64,000 nt of DNA, from positions 31,320,201 to 31,384,200 of the forward strand of contig OX463810.1 of assembly GCA_949825045.1 (NCBI GenBank), in the 5' to 3' direction. Below, in pieces: positions 10,451 through 19,676 of the stretch. The notes beneath the pieces were generated by a model. The model was not told the origin of the DNA. It ran no database searches and worked only from the letters and a program-made list of their open reading frames with translations. Origin of the DNA: Argyresthia goedartella. Taxonomy: Eukaryota > Arthropoda > Insecta > Lepidoptera > Argyresthiidae. The translations under genes were made by a program, and so were the position numbers. Position 1 is the stretch's first letter. Every line of letters begins with the position of its first letter.

Positions 10451-10671
10451 TCCTTGTTACTCGTACATAACCGAGTTACATAACCAGCAATGTACAAGGA
10501 TAAAATATTCTTCGTACAAAAACGGGTAATGTATTAAGAAATATTTTTTCTTTGCACATTACCGATAACATTTCCAATTTTGTACGAGGATGTCAATATT
10601 CTTCCTACTTTACCCGGTTTTGTACGAAGAATATTTTATCCTTGTACAAAACCAAGGAGTTTCTCCGAGTA
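10451..10671 (+). repeat. Left terminal inverted repeat of the MULE
   Basis: It matches the reverse complement of 12986-13205 over about 220 bp, nearly perfectly in the outer ~150 bp and with more differences inside. The inner part repeats the motif TTTTGTACGAAGAATATTTT in both orientations, so the TIR is itself made of sub-repeats, possibly transposase binding sites. Confidence 0.9.
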
Positions 10672-10923
10672 AATAATAAATAAAAACCTAGCTACTGCTC
10701 TGCAGTTTAAAAACATTCACAAAACCTGAGCTATCGATGTGAAACCGTGGACACACCATACGCTTATATGTATTGACTGTTAATGTTATATCCTCTTTAG
10801 TAACAATTAATAAAACAATTACATGTTTTTCTAGCTGTCACTGTGACTATTCTAGCAAATTAATCGCTGCTTGGTTCTAGCAAATTAAAAGATATTTGAA
10901 CGTTAATCGAAAATACCGGAAAA

Positions 10924-11268
10924 ATGTCGGGACGCAATGGAATAAACAATTTTGGACTATTGCGGACGCCCGAAATAATAGGTGTTTGTGTATTTCCCGG
11001 ATGCACCCGAAAGGATTTCGGGGAAGTTTTCAGTGTAAAAAAAATCAGCTTCCTTAGCAAGCTGAATGTTTTGTTATCTCGAGGAACGAATGTCTGCAAG
11101 TATCATTGCACAGTTGGCGAAGACGAATGGACGGAAGTTTTCGAGTCGCCCAACAACTGTTCGGATTTTGGCACCAGCCACGCAGAGTCAATTGCTGACC
11201 TTCTTAGGTTTTCCTTAAATATGGTCCATGACGTGGTGTGGAAAATGCTGGGCGATGTTTTGGAGTAA
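10924..11268 (+). CDS. Unrecognised 114-aa ORF inside the MULE
   Basis: An ATG-started frame of 114 codons on the strand opposite the transposase, ending with TAA at 11266-11268, followed at once by several AATAAA signals. The protein is not recognised. Cys22, Cys27, Cys58 and His61 are spaced C-x4-C-x30-C-x2-H (CVFPGC ... CKYHC). This resembles the C2CH zinc-binding layout of THAP-type DNA-binding domains, but the middle spacing is short and the conserved Pro/Trp/Phe residues of THAP are not evident. The C-terminal half is acidic (GEDEWTEVFE) and then hydrophobic. It converges on the transposase gene, with about 180 bp between the two 3' ends. It could be an accessory protein of the transposon or a chance frame; the protein-like composition, start, stop and poly(A) signals favour a real gene. 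Confidence 0.45.
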   Translation: MSGRNGINNFGLLRTPEIIGVCVFPGCTRKDFGEVFSVKKISFLSKLNVLLSRGTNVCKYHCTVGEDEWTEVFESPNNCSDFGTSHAESIADLLRFSLNMVHDVVWKMLGDVLE

Positions 11269-11446
11269 ATAATAAAATAAAATAAAGTAAATATTTTTTT
11301 TATTTTAAAATTTATGAAATAAAACAAAACAATCCATTTTTGGTAAACTGAAATAGGTAACACCATACACCTAAAATAATCTATAACTGTATGCTTATTA
11401 CTTTAGCATAAGCATACCTAATTCTATAATAAAAACAGTGAGGTCA

Positions 11447-12787
11447 TTATATAAATGGGCATATTTTTTCGAGAAAATGTCCTGTCGTTATGGAATGGTT
11501 TTCCAACTGAGAAACAGCTCTATTTATCCGAATGTTAACTTGGATGTCATTCAGCGTTTTTCTTTTAGAGTGAAAATTTTGGTTGAACTTGGACATAGAG
11601 ACACCGTAAAATGTGGCGTCGTCATGTAATACCGATAATAGGTGTGGAAGTGTTGGATATGTACGACCAACAAATCTTTTCATTCTGTAATTCCACCCTT
11701 CTGCGTAGTTGGTAGTACGGTGCTGTTCTTGATGACAACACCATATCTTGCGATATTCTTTGTTCTTAATCCAGGTTCTGTACATGTATTTATTAAATTC
11801 AGTAACCTTAGTGTTATTCGGACTCTCGCTTTGAATCTAACCTTCCTCTATGTTTTCGATAGGTAAAATTGCTAGCCCTGCACAAAGACAAACGTGTCGG
11901 TTATTAACTTTCGATGTTTTTTTAATTCCAAAAAGTCGGGCTTTTCCCATTAAGCTCTGGTAAAAATGAAAGTAGCAGCCCCGTACCATAATGTTTGGAA
12001 ATATTTTTTTAATAGCATTTCTTGGTGCTATTTCGAAATCAAAAGTAAAGTGATCGGCTTCCCATTCGGGGATTTGAGATTTTACCATGTGGAATAATAT
12101 TTCGTAAGTTAATTGCTTTTTATTTAACAGCAGGGCATAGACCAAAGGAATTATATTAGTCGATTCGTCGTCGCTACCCAAGTCACCGTAAATTACATAG
12201 AGCTGATCGAAAGGCTGACAACACCCAAATGTTCCATCTGCGAAATATTTTTTACATTTAGTCATAAGTAGTCGGGCTTCTTTCGAGGCAAACAATAATA
12301 TTTTGTTATTGTCTTCTGCCAATATAAACGGTCGGAAATTTACTGGAATTTGGACCTCCGCGTGGTTCCGAAATACACTCTTTTCAATTTCCTGAAACTT
12401 CTTTCTAGCGTTGTATAAACCAGTGTGCATATTTGCAAATTTAGGCAACGGCTCCAATAAATGCATACCTGAATTTTTCAACCTGCATATTGATTCATTA
12501 TATTGTTTCGGTATAGGTAGGTAGTTTTTGGTCACATTATTCCGTAATTGATCGAATTCTTTCAGCACAATGATTTTTGGTGGATTTCGGGTGCAACTAT
12601 TATGATGCAGGACACTAGCTGTAACCCTGTTTTCGAACACTGTTAAACTGCCGCTACATATCTTGTAGTTTGCACAGATCCAATATTGCGATCCAGTTCT
12701 GAAAAGCTTTCCTTTATGATATTTATGACCGTCGTATATAATATATACCAGTTCGTCTATAGAACTGTTCGGCGATTCAGTAGACAT
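11447..12787 (-). pseudogene. MULE transposase with FLYWCH finger, one in-frame stop
   Basis: Read from the ATG at 12785-12787, the frame stays open for 316 codons, meets TAG at 11837-11839, then goes on in the same frame for 129 more codons to 11447 (about 446 positions). Residues ~14-65 form a FLYWCH-type zinc finger (YW at 35-36, Cys38, Cys44, HHN at 61-63). The MULE DDE core follows: Asp184 in ADGTFG, Asp250 in FDFE, and the family's C-x2-H motif at Cys271/His274 (GCYFHFYQ). After the stop comes NYAEGWN with Glu at ~363. So all three catalytic acidic residues and the zinc finger survive, and the only visible lesion is the amber codon. It is oriented toward the left TIR. Alternatives are a real short protein with stop readthrough or an assembly error. 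Confidence 0.85.
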
Positions 12788-12985
12788 TATGAACTATTTG
12801 TTTCGTAGAGCATCTGTCCTTTAAATTGTGATAGCTGAAGGGCCCTTGAATTAAGTACAATAAATGCGAAAAATTACGATAGGTAGTACTTCCCCTGTCC
12901 TTTGCATTTATTTCTAATGAAATGTCAAGCTTGTCAATACTTATTTGAAAATAAAAAGATAAACCACATAAAGAAGGTGTATACT

Positions 12986-13205
12986 ACTCGGAAAACCTCC
13001 TTGGTTTTGTACACGGAATTAAGATTTCTTTGAGCAAAACCGAGCAATGTAGGAAGAATATTGACATCCTCGTACAAAACTGGAAATGTTATCGGTAATG
13101 TGCAAAGAAAAAATATTTCTTAATACATTACCCGGTTTTGTACGAAGAATATTTTATCCTTGTACATTGCTGGTTATGTAACTCGGTTATGTACGAGTAA
13201 CAAGG
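12986..13205 (-). repeat. Right terminal inverted repeat of the MULE
   Basis: Partner of 10451-10671. Outer end ...CGAGTAACAAGG, followed by the target-site copy GCATTTTAC. The transposase start codon lies about 200 bp inside this TIR, so the TIR probably contains its promoter (inference). Confidence 0.9.
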
Positions 13206-13261
13206 GCATTTTACATTATAAATTGTTCGCATAGCTCTTTTCTGTCAAAAAATATAATTTG

Positions 13262-13620
13262 AATATCCGCTGTTTTCTGCCACTACAAGATACCATAGGA
13301 CATGACTATAAAAAAGTAACTAAAAAAGACTAGCCTAGATGTAGCCACATCCGTGTTTTGTGTGAAGTTCTTAAGAGTATAAGCCGCAGAACTTTACATA
13401 CCAGATAATTTAACTATGTGGGGTCCCCACTGAAATTTGCCGTCAATGGTTATTCCAAGAAATTTCGTATCACTTATTAATCCTGTGTTGTTGTCTATCA
13501 TTGTACTGGTCTCAACTTGCCTGACATTTGAAAGTGAGAATTTGATACACATAGTTTTACCAACGTTTAACAATAAAAAATTAACTGCGAACCAATTCAA
13601 GGTTAAAGACAAACATCAAT
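13262..13620 (-). pseudogene. LINE reverse-transcriptase fragment (jockey type)
   Basis: The minus strand encodes LNWFAVNFLLLNVGKT, then FLGITIDGKFQWGPHI. After a stop come codons for AAYTLKNFTQNTDV, LVFFSYFFIVMSYGIL. This is the thumb/C-terminal region of a LINE RT ORF. It matches the order seen at 31573-32180 (LGIILDAKLQWDPHI ... LVYFSYFHSLMTYGIL). Both ends are truncated, with at least one stop. Confidence 0.75.
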
Positions 13621-13952
13621 AACAAGAGCTCCGTGGTCTAGGTCACGCAAAATGGTGTATAGAATTACTGGCTCAAAGTGGGCATAATTGTGCCTCTGCC
13701 ACTCCGTATGGGAAAAGGCGTGACGCTATTACGCATGATCAATAACAATAAAACAACCCATTTCCAAAGATCAGCGATTTATAATTGTACACGCTGGTAA
13801 TGAAAAGGGATTGGTGCCAGGAGCTCTCTTACTAGATCAGTCCGCGGACTGACGGAGAATATTACCACAGAATACTTAATAGTACTACGTACAGAAAGAT
13901 CACTGCGCAAATACACTTAAATAAATAGCTACTCTCGCTGCGCGACAATAAA
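13621..13952. other. Gene-free stretch
   Basis: Nothing recognised. Confidence 0.4.
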
Positions 13953-14040
13953 GCGCAATCTAGCTCGCACCTGCGCTACCTACAACAATCGCTAAGCACC
14001 TACAGAATCGGTGGCCCCGCTCGTGCAGGCTAGATTGCGC
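13953..14040. repeat. Inverted repeat (GCGCAATCTAGC arms)
   Basis: GCGCAATCTAGC at the left and GCTAGATTGCGC at the right, with further partial pairing (CGCACCTGCGC against GTGCAGG) inside. It is a possible hairpin or a small TIR element of 88 bp. Confidence 0.6.
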
Positions 14041-14544
14041 CACATCACTACGCTTGAGAGATTCTTTTACTCTGACATCACAAGGTCGTCCTGTAAACTC
14101 CTGTCTTTATCTATCTTTATTTATCCTGTAAACTTATCTACTTGCTATTTGTGTTTGTGAATATTAGTCCAATCTGTGTAAGAGAGGTGTTATATTAGTA
14201 CTTATTCAGGCTATTGTCAAATTCTTAGGCTAGGTACCTACCTTCTTACTTACGTAATTGTAATTTGTTTTATACGGGGTCTAAAGTGTTTACTTTTAGG
14301 TAAACAAAACTTATTCAATTAAAAAGGAATCGAATGTTATATGTGAACAATTCCTTTAGACACCCTAAAATGTTAGGTACTTAAGTCATTATTGTTGCAA
14401 AAATCACAGAAAAGTTGCTTATGAGGAGCGGCGAGGCGACTGCGAGCCAAGCGAGCGGATCCATAACTGAATTCCCGTCGGGCGGGTTGGCCCGTCGAAC
14501 GTACCTAAACTATTGAGTGAGACCCCCCTGATATTACAAGGAAA
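14041..14544. other. Gene-free stretch
   Basis: A GC-richer patch (14425-14510, GCGAGGCGACTGCGAGCC) is the only notable feature. Confidence 0.4.
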
Positions 14545-15018
14545 GGTTATGGAGAAGCCAACTAATTCAAATAACAAAAAATTAGATTTGAGTACATCGC
14601 GAGAAAGAGACAATATTCTTCTTCTTGCAGCTGGTTCTAAAAAACATATATGATGATTGAAGCCACAAAGACAATTGTTCCGAATTTTATGTCGATAAAG
14701 TCTTGCAAGATCATGGTCACACTGCAGTTTATTTGCCTCCGTATCATCCGGATTTTAATCCCTTAGAAAATATTTGGGACCAATTAAACGTATATGTTGC
14801 ATCTAAAAATATAGATATGAACAAAGCTGCTGTTAGAAAAACATACGAACGTTTGCAATTCCGCAACGAAAAGCGAGGAAGAATTTTTAACTGAAGAAGA
14901 AAAACTGGGTGTATTTAGTAACAGCATTATAATCAATGTGTCCGATTCAGAGAGTGAAAGTGATTGTGCGAGTACATCTCTATGTAATTTAAAGGACTAT
15001 GTGACTTCGGTACATTAG
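14545..15018 (+). pseudogene. DDE transposase C-terminal fragment (IS630/Tc1-like)
   Basis: Codons from about 14703 read HGHTAVYLPPYHPDFNPLEN followed by IW. This is the box with the last catalytic residue (Glu of NPLEN) in Tc1/IS630-type DDE enzymes. Upstream are fragments resembling the family's NSNNKK segment. Downstream, after a frame change, come codons for NVSDSESESDCAS, an acidic tail, ending at TAG 15016-15018. At least two frame breaks are present. It is apparently the same family as the N-terminal fragment at 9395-9660. Confidence 0.65.
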
Positions 15019-15609
15019 GTACTTTTTTCCACTATAAGGTAAGTAATCTGCGCCGACAAAAACCGAGAAGTGTGGAGCGGTAAATAGATGATAGTCGTAT
15101 TTGGTACTAAGGTATCTATGAGTATACTGCGCCTACCATTTTCAGGAGATTATAAAATGAATGAATAGGTTGTGATTTAACTTATTTATGCACACTTTTG
15201 TTAAACGTACATAATGTATGTTCCTGTGTAATGTAGCGACCGGTGCCGGCGAACTGCCACTATTATTTATACCTATAGATAGATCGAGAACAAAACATAA
15301 CGGTTACGATTTTTTTGTGCAATGATCATTTCATTTCGCATTATGTTCGGTACAGAACCTCCACTATATAAACGTAGTCAAGAAATTCGATCGATTCTAA
15401 TCCTAATTGTGACAGTAACAAGGGGGAACTTGGCCTAAACTTCTGGCTTCGTTACTTAATAGGAGTAGGTTCACATATACCTACCTTCACACGTCAAGAT
15501 AAATAGCTAAGATCAAAGGTGGTTGAACCCTCTGATCTTTTAGAGGATTTTTTATCTCATCACATTGGAATATGAATTAACAGTGAAGGTAGTTCAAAGC
15601 CATTAAGGG
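15019..15609. other. Gene-free stretch
   Basis: No gene or repeat family recognised. Confidence 0.4.
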
Positions 15610-16161
15610 TTTTATCTACACACGTATCATAAACCCTCTTTACTGCGTTCAAAAACCGCACGTTACGATCAGCATTATGTTAAACTACTTGGTAATAGTA
15701 GTTTATGTGACTGCTTCATAATGGAGGGCACGGCGAGTTTCATAATAATATCACTCGAGAGTTTTAATGCCTAATTATGTACAGTTACATACACTAGTTT
15801 ATCTACACACATATCAAAAGCTCTCTTTGATGTGTTCAGGAACCGCATGTTTGACCGGCATTGTGGTTCTGCAATTATTGTTTAGCTTGTTCTTTAGTAC
15901 CAATTCACGCAGACGGGCGTCGGCGTTTGAAATTTGAATGTCAGTACCAACTTCACAGACAAACTAGGGACGGCACGCGGGTGGGCGTCAGTGTTCGAAA
16001 TTTGAATGTCATTATATGTAGAAAAACTACATATAATGACCATAATGTGTAGTTTTCCAGATACGAAACGAGTTTTTACCAAGTAGTTTAACATAATGCT
16101 GATCGTAACGTGCGGTTTTTGAACGCAGTAAAGAGGGTTTATGATACGTGTGTAGATAAAC
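15610..16161. mobile_element. Foldback element, copy 1 (with long terminal inverted repeats)
   Basis: The left ~87 bp (starting TTATCTACACACGTATCAT, through CTGCGTTCAAAAACCGCACG) is repeated inverted at the right end (16076-16161). Inside are a diverged inverted version of the same sequence (AGTTTATCTACACACATATC ... GGAACCGCATG), two direct repeats around GTTYGAAATTTGAATGTCA, and a hairpin CATTATATGTAG/CTACATATAATG. Copies at 25536-25950 (minus) and 29705-30175 (plus) lack the extra left arm. The element is non-coding. Confidence 0.8.
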
Positions 16162-17440
16162 TAATATTAAGTAATGCCTGTAAAGTATAAGGGTCTGTTT
16201 TAAAGTTTCTTCGGATCCACCGCAAATAGTCGTTTCATAGTCGTAACATAACGTCTTATTATCGTTGAATCGGAGGTACATTGGACACAATGTACCCTGC
16301 GTAATTATTTATTTTATTGTTATTATTTTTAAAGTCTTAGGTAACGAAAGTAGTAAGCTTTATTCAGTAAAAGGCTAGAGGCAAGAAACTTGCAAATGTT
16401 TTGATGTCCTGGCTTGGTTTATGCACAGAATAATCGTGGGATAATATTTCGCAGGATCACCGTGGTGCGTGGGCGCTTCAATACACGCTGCGACCCAGCA
16501 TAGTCACCTTCTAATACATTGGCTTAAGGATTGCGGACTGCTTCAGTTTGCTGGTGATAATGACGCTCTCCGAGCGGGTTCGTTCACGTCACTATGACGG
16601 CTGGTGAGGGCGTCGTTCGTGTAATTTTAATTAACCACTATAAAACATCTGCAATTCCCACAAACAAAAGAGACTTCGTATGAACACTCGTAACATCAAT
16701 TGAGAATTCAAAGTAGCTACGGTATAGGAATCGTTAACAATACTCGCTAATTGTCCTAAACGAATAACAGTCGAATGCAATCTCAGCTCGGTATTTTGGG
16801 AAGGATAGAGCCGTGTACGTTATTATATAAATAACTATCTATTTGCCTGTCCGCGGGTATACACCAGCCGGACCTGGCGCTTGGCTTGACTCACTCATAA
16901 GTAGTGTCGTCATCAGCTTTGCTTGTTATTCGAGATATTTCTCAGCCGCTTGTAATCGCTTATTCATTGTTTAGTAACAATTTTGACTTAGACAATAGAC
17001 CACTTGCATAAATGACGAACCAATATTAAACGGGCTATTTTTAAAAATATGATTTAAGATGCAAATATATTTACATGACTTTTAAACAAGTATATTATAC
17101 AACAAGTTATATCAGAAGATATTACGTTCACTAATTTGCATGTTAAAATGGTTTCGAGGTTCGAAGTGGTTAGTAAAGTAATATTTAAGTATCGAGGCCT
17201 TATTTGGCTGGCTGCCGACTGCCAACCAACCGGCTGATACTAATAATGATAATAAGTACCTATAGGTCGATGTTCACCGAATCTGTGAGCTGAACTCTGA
17301 ATACAAAATGTTGGATTTCTATGTTGAATAAATCTATATATTTTAAGTTTCTAGGTCCAGTGTACGGCTAAATCTTTTGCGGCACTTGCATTTTGAGTGT
17401 AAGATATCTGTGTGTACTCGTAGCTCGAGTATTGGTTGAC
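16162..17440. other. Long gene-free stretch
   Basis: No gene-like frame or known repeat was recognised. Confidence 0.5.
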
Positions 17441-17655
17441 GGCCTCTGTGGCGCAGCGGTTGTGGCTTTGCCTACCATGCGAGAGGTCCCGGGTTCGAAC
17501 CCCGGCTGGGGGTAAAGAAAAAAAAACCCCAGGTTTTGGATGTTTATATGTGTGTGACGTCGCTGTTTCTGGTTACCTCGACACAGGGTATCCTGGTGTG
17601 GGGCCAGAAGCAATGTATGTGCCTGTATGTAAATGTTTATGTTTATGTTTATTGG
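17441..17655 (+). mobile_element. tRNA-derived SINE-A, copy 1
   Basis: Head with A box TGGCGCAGCGGTTGTGG and B box GGGTTCGAACCCCGG. The body has CCAGGTTTTGGATGTTTATA and GACGTCGCTGTTTCTGGTTA. The 3' domain is ACAGGGTATCCTGGTGTGGG, GCCAGAAGCAATGTATG. The tail is a set of TGTTTATG steps. Copies at 19461-19672 and 61577-61800 have the same order. Transcription by RNA polymerase III and LINE-driven mobilisation are family knowledge. Confidence 0.85.
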
Positions 17656-19255
17656 GATTTCATCAGTTTGCCTCATGAGGTCACGTCACAGCACGCACAG
17701 CACAGTATGGCGGGCGAGCTGCAGTCTGCAGTAACTCACGGACGAGGGACAATACGCGGCAAGATCATGATCTCCCGCGCTTTTGCTTCGCATTATTATA
17801 CAGCTAACTTCATTGTGGTCAAGTTGTCTGTGGGAGAGCAATGCTTTTTTGTGAAGATCAATTCAAGTGATATCTAGTAATCTTCATGAGATATAGTCAG
17901 CACTGCAAATTAAAATTTCAGCAGCCCTGCAGCCATTCAGTAAAATAAATACCACTTAAAACACTCATAGTTATTAATGGTATCAACAGTGACTTTAATC
18001 TCATGCTACAAAATCATAAGCTTTTATTAAAATGAAACTTATTTCATGTTTAGGGTTTTATTATTCCCACCATTTTGAAGCGACGCTTAAATGTAAGCTG
18101 CATTACGGGGTTTCCGGTCACTGTTCACAATCTTAGCCTCCATCACAGCATCCATTAACGGAACGTCAAAACAATATCCAAGCGAAACGTTCAGAAACTC
18201 TTGTGGAGAATAAGCCGACTCGCAGTTGAGGAGATAACACAGACAACAGCAGCTGAGGTCAGCCGTGACGTCAGCATCTTGAAACACATTTCACTCAGCT
18301 ACAATGTGTTCAGAATTTTCGTATTAGTCAAATAACTCTCAGATCATCGAATCATAAACTCACGCAAAAACTTAAACCATCATCCACTTCGTCACCGTAT
18401 AGTGATTGGTAATTGACTCACGGGTGTTTTTCCACTTGCTCATAAGTATTTATTCAAAGAATTCTCAACAAAGTTCAAACTCATGATCATGTGACATTAT
18501 GAGCACACCTTGCATTAATTTCTTCGACGAATATACCTATAGAGCTGAAACTGTAGGTAGCAATAGCACACGACTCAACGGCCGATCGGTTTTATCGTTT
18601 TATCTCAGAGGCCGGAGAAAAAAACGATACCAAAAAGTAGAAATAAAACCTGACCCGCCCGAGGCGGCTCGCCGACGCGCCGTGCCGCCGTGCTCACATA
18701 CCTCGACCCAAGGCTACATATTCGCGAATCGTTGACGCAAGCGCGATACATAAGAATTCGATTTGATACTTAATCACTCCCACGAAACTACGAAACTATA
18801 TACTATAACTCCAGATGAGTAACCTTAAGAATGGAATCAGTGTTAGTGTGAGTAGTTTCCAATACGTAGGTTTTTTTATATTTCCGGAAATTTCTGGCTT
18901 GATGGATAGCAATCCCCGTTTTCCCCAAAAACAACTATGGACAAATAAACAAAGTGCGCTGATAAACGTTTGGTTTAACGCCTACACAGGAAATCTCAAA
19001 TATTATTCTTAGTCACAAATTTGACAAGCCGTGAACACTGCTTTTATCTGTCCAGGTATAGTCTTGAGAATGCGATGACCTTTCGCTCAGCATCCTTGCC
19101 CAGAGTCGTTCTTTATCTGAGATCTAAATGTTTCTTTGTCGCTTTCTTCATCGGACTGTGGAATGGAAAGGTCGAGTATTACGAATACGGCGAAGATTTC
19201 TAGATAGCATTTTATAGCACAGCGGATATCGCTCGTGTCTTCAACAATAACAGTT
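17656..19255. other. Long gene-free stretch
   Basis: No gene or known repeat was recognised. It has scattered GC-richer spots (e.g. 18650-18695) and open frames up to 113 codons with no domain pattern. Confidence 0.5.
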
Positions 19256-19300
19256 AAATAAGATATCAGAAACATGTAGAATGTTTCTGATATCTTATTT
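19256..19300. repeat. Perfect 20-bp palindrome
   Basis: AAATAAGATATCAGAAACAT pairs exactly with ATGTTTCTGATATCTTATTT around the loop GTAGA. It is a perfect hairpin of 45 nt. Confidence 0.85.
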
Positions 19301-19460
19301 AATTTAGCTGGGTTTTATACTCAAAATTTCAAAAATACAAAGTAAAAATGAAAGTTTTACTTGTATTGGTTTTTTACCAATCCAAATGCGTTGTAAATCA
19401 TCAAGTTCGTGTGAAAGGGGCGTTGATGAGTAAAATAAATAAATAAATCACGCCCTTGAC

Positions 19461-19672
19461 GACCTCTGTGGCGTCGCGGCTCGAGGCCCTCCTCACAAGC
19501 GAGCGGTCCCGGGTTCGAGTCCCGGCTAGGGAGGAAGGGATAACACCCTAGGTTTTGGATGTTTATATATGTACATATGACGTCGCTATTTCTGGTTCCC
19601 ACGATACAGGGAACCCTAGTTTGCGGCCAGAAGCAATGTAAGTACCTATATATAAATGTTATATGTATATAC
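19461..19672 (+). mobile_element. tRNA-derived SINE-A, copy 2
   Basis: Head with GTGGCGTCGCGGCTCGAGG (A-box region) and GGGTTCGAGTCCCGG (B box). The body and 3' domain match copies at 17441 and 61577, including ACAGGGAACCCTAGTTTG and GCCAGAAGCAATGTAAG. It ends within five bases of the left TIR of the DD37D transposon. Confidence 0.85.
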
Positions 19673-19676
19673 ATAC

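Larger units (their letters stand above)
10442..13214 (-). mobile_element. Complete MULE (Mutator-like) DNA transposon
   Basis: The element body is 10451-13205 (2755 bp). It is flanked by the 9-bp direct repeat GCATTTTAC (10442-10450 and 13206-13214), the target-site length expected for MULEs (8-9 bp). Both ends carry ~220-bp terminal inverted repeats starting (T)CCTTGTTACTCGTACATAAC. Inside, the minus strand carries a FLYWCH plus MULE transposase reading frame (11447-12787) and the plus strand a 114-codon ORF (10924-11268). This organisation fits the insect MULEs with long TIRs described as Phantom-type; the subgroup name is an inference. Both boundaries and the TSD survive, so the insertion is probably not very old. 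Confidence 0.9.

Noticed and set aside
17441..17520. Functional tRNA gene at the SINE-A head
   Set aside because: Only the promoter boxes are tRNA-like; the segment is followed by the SINE body in three copies and the acceptor stem does not close.
17536..17877. 113-codon frame starting in SINE-A
   Set aside because: It begins inside the SINE body and runs into unrelated flanking DNA.
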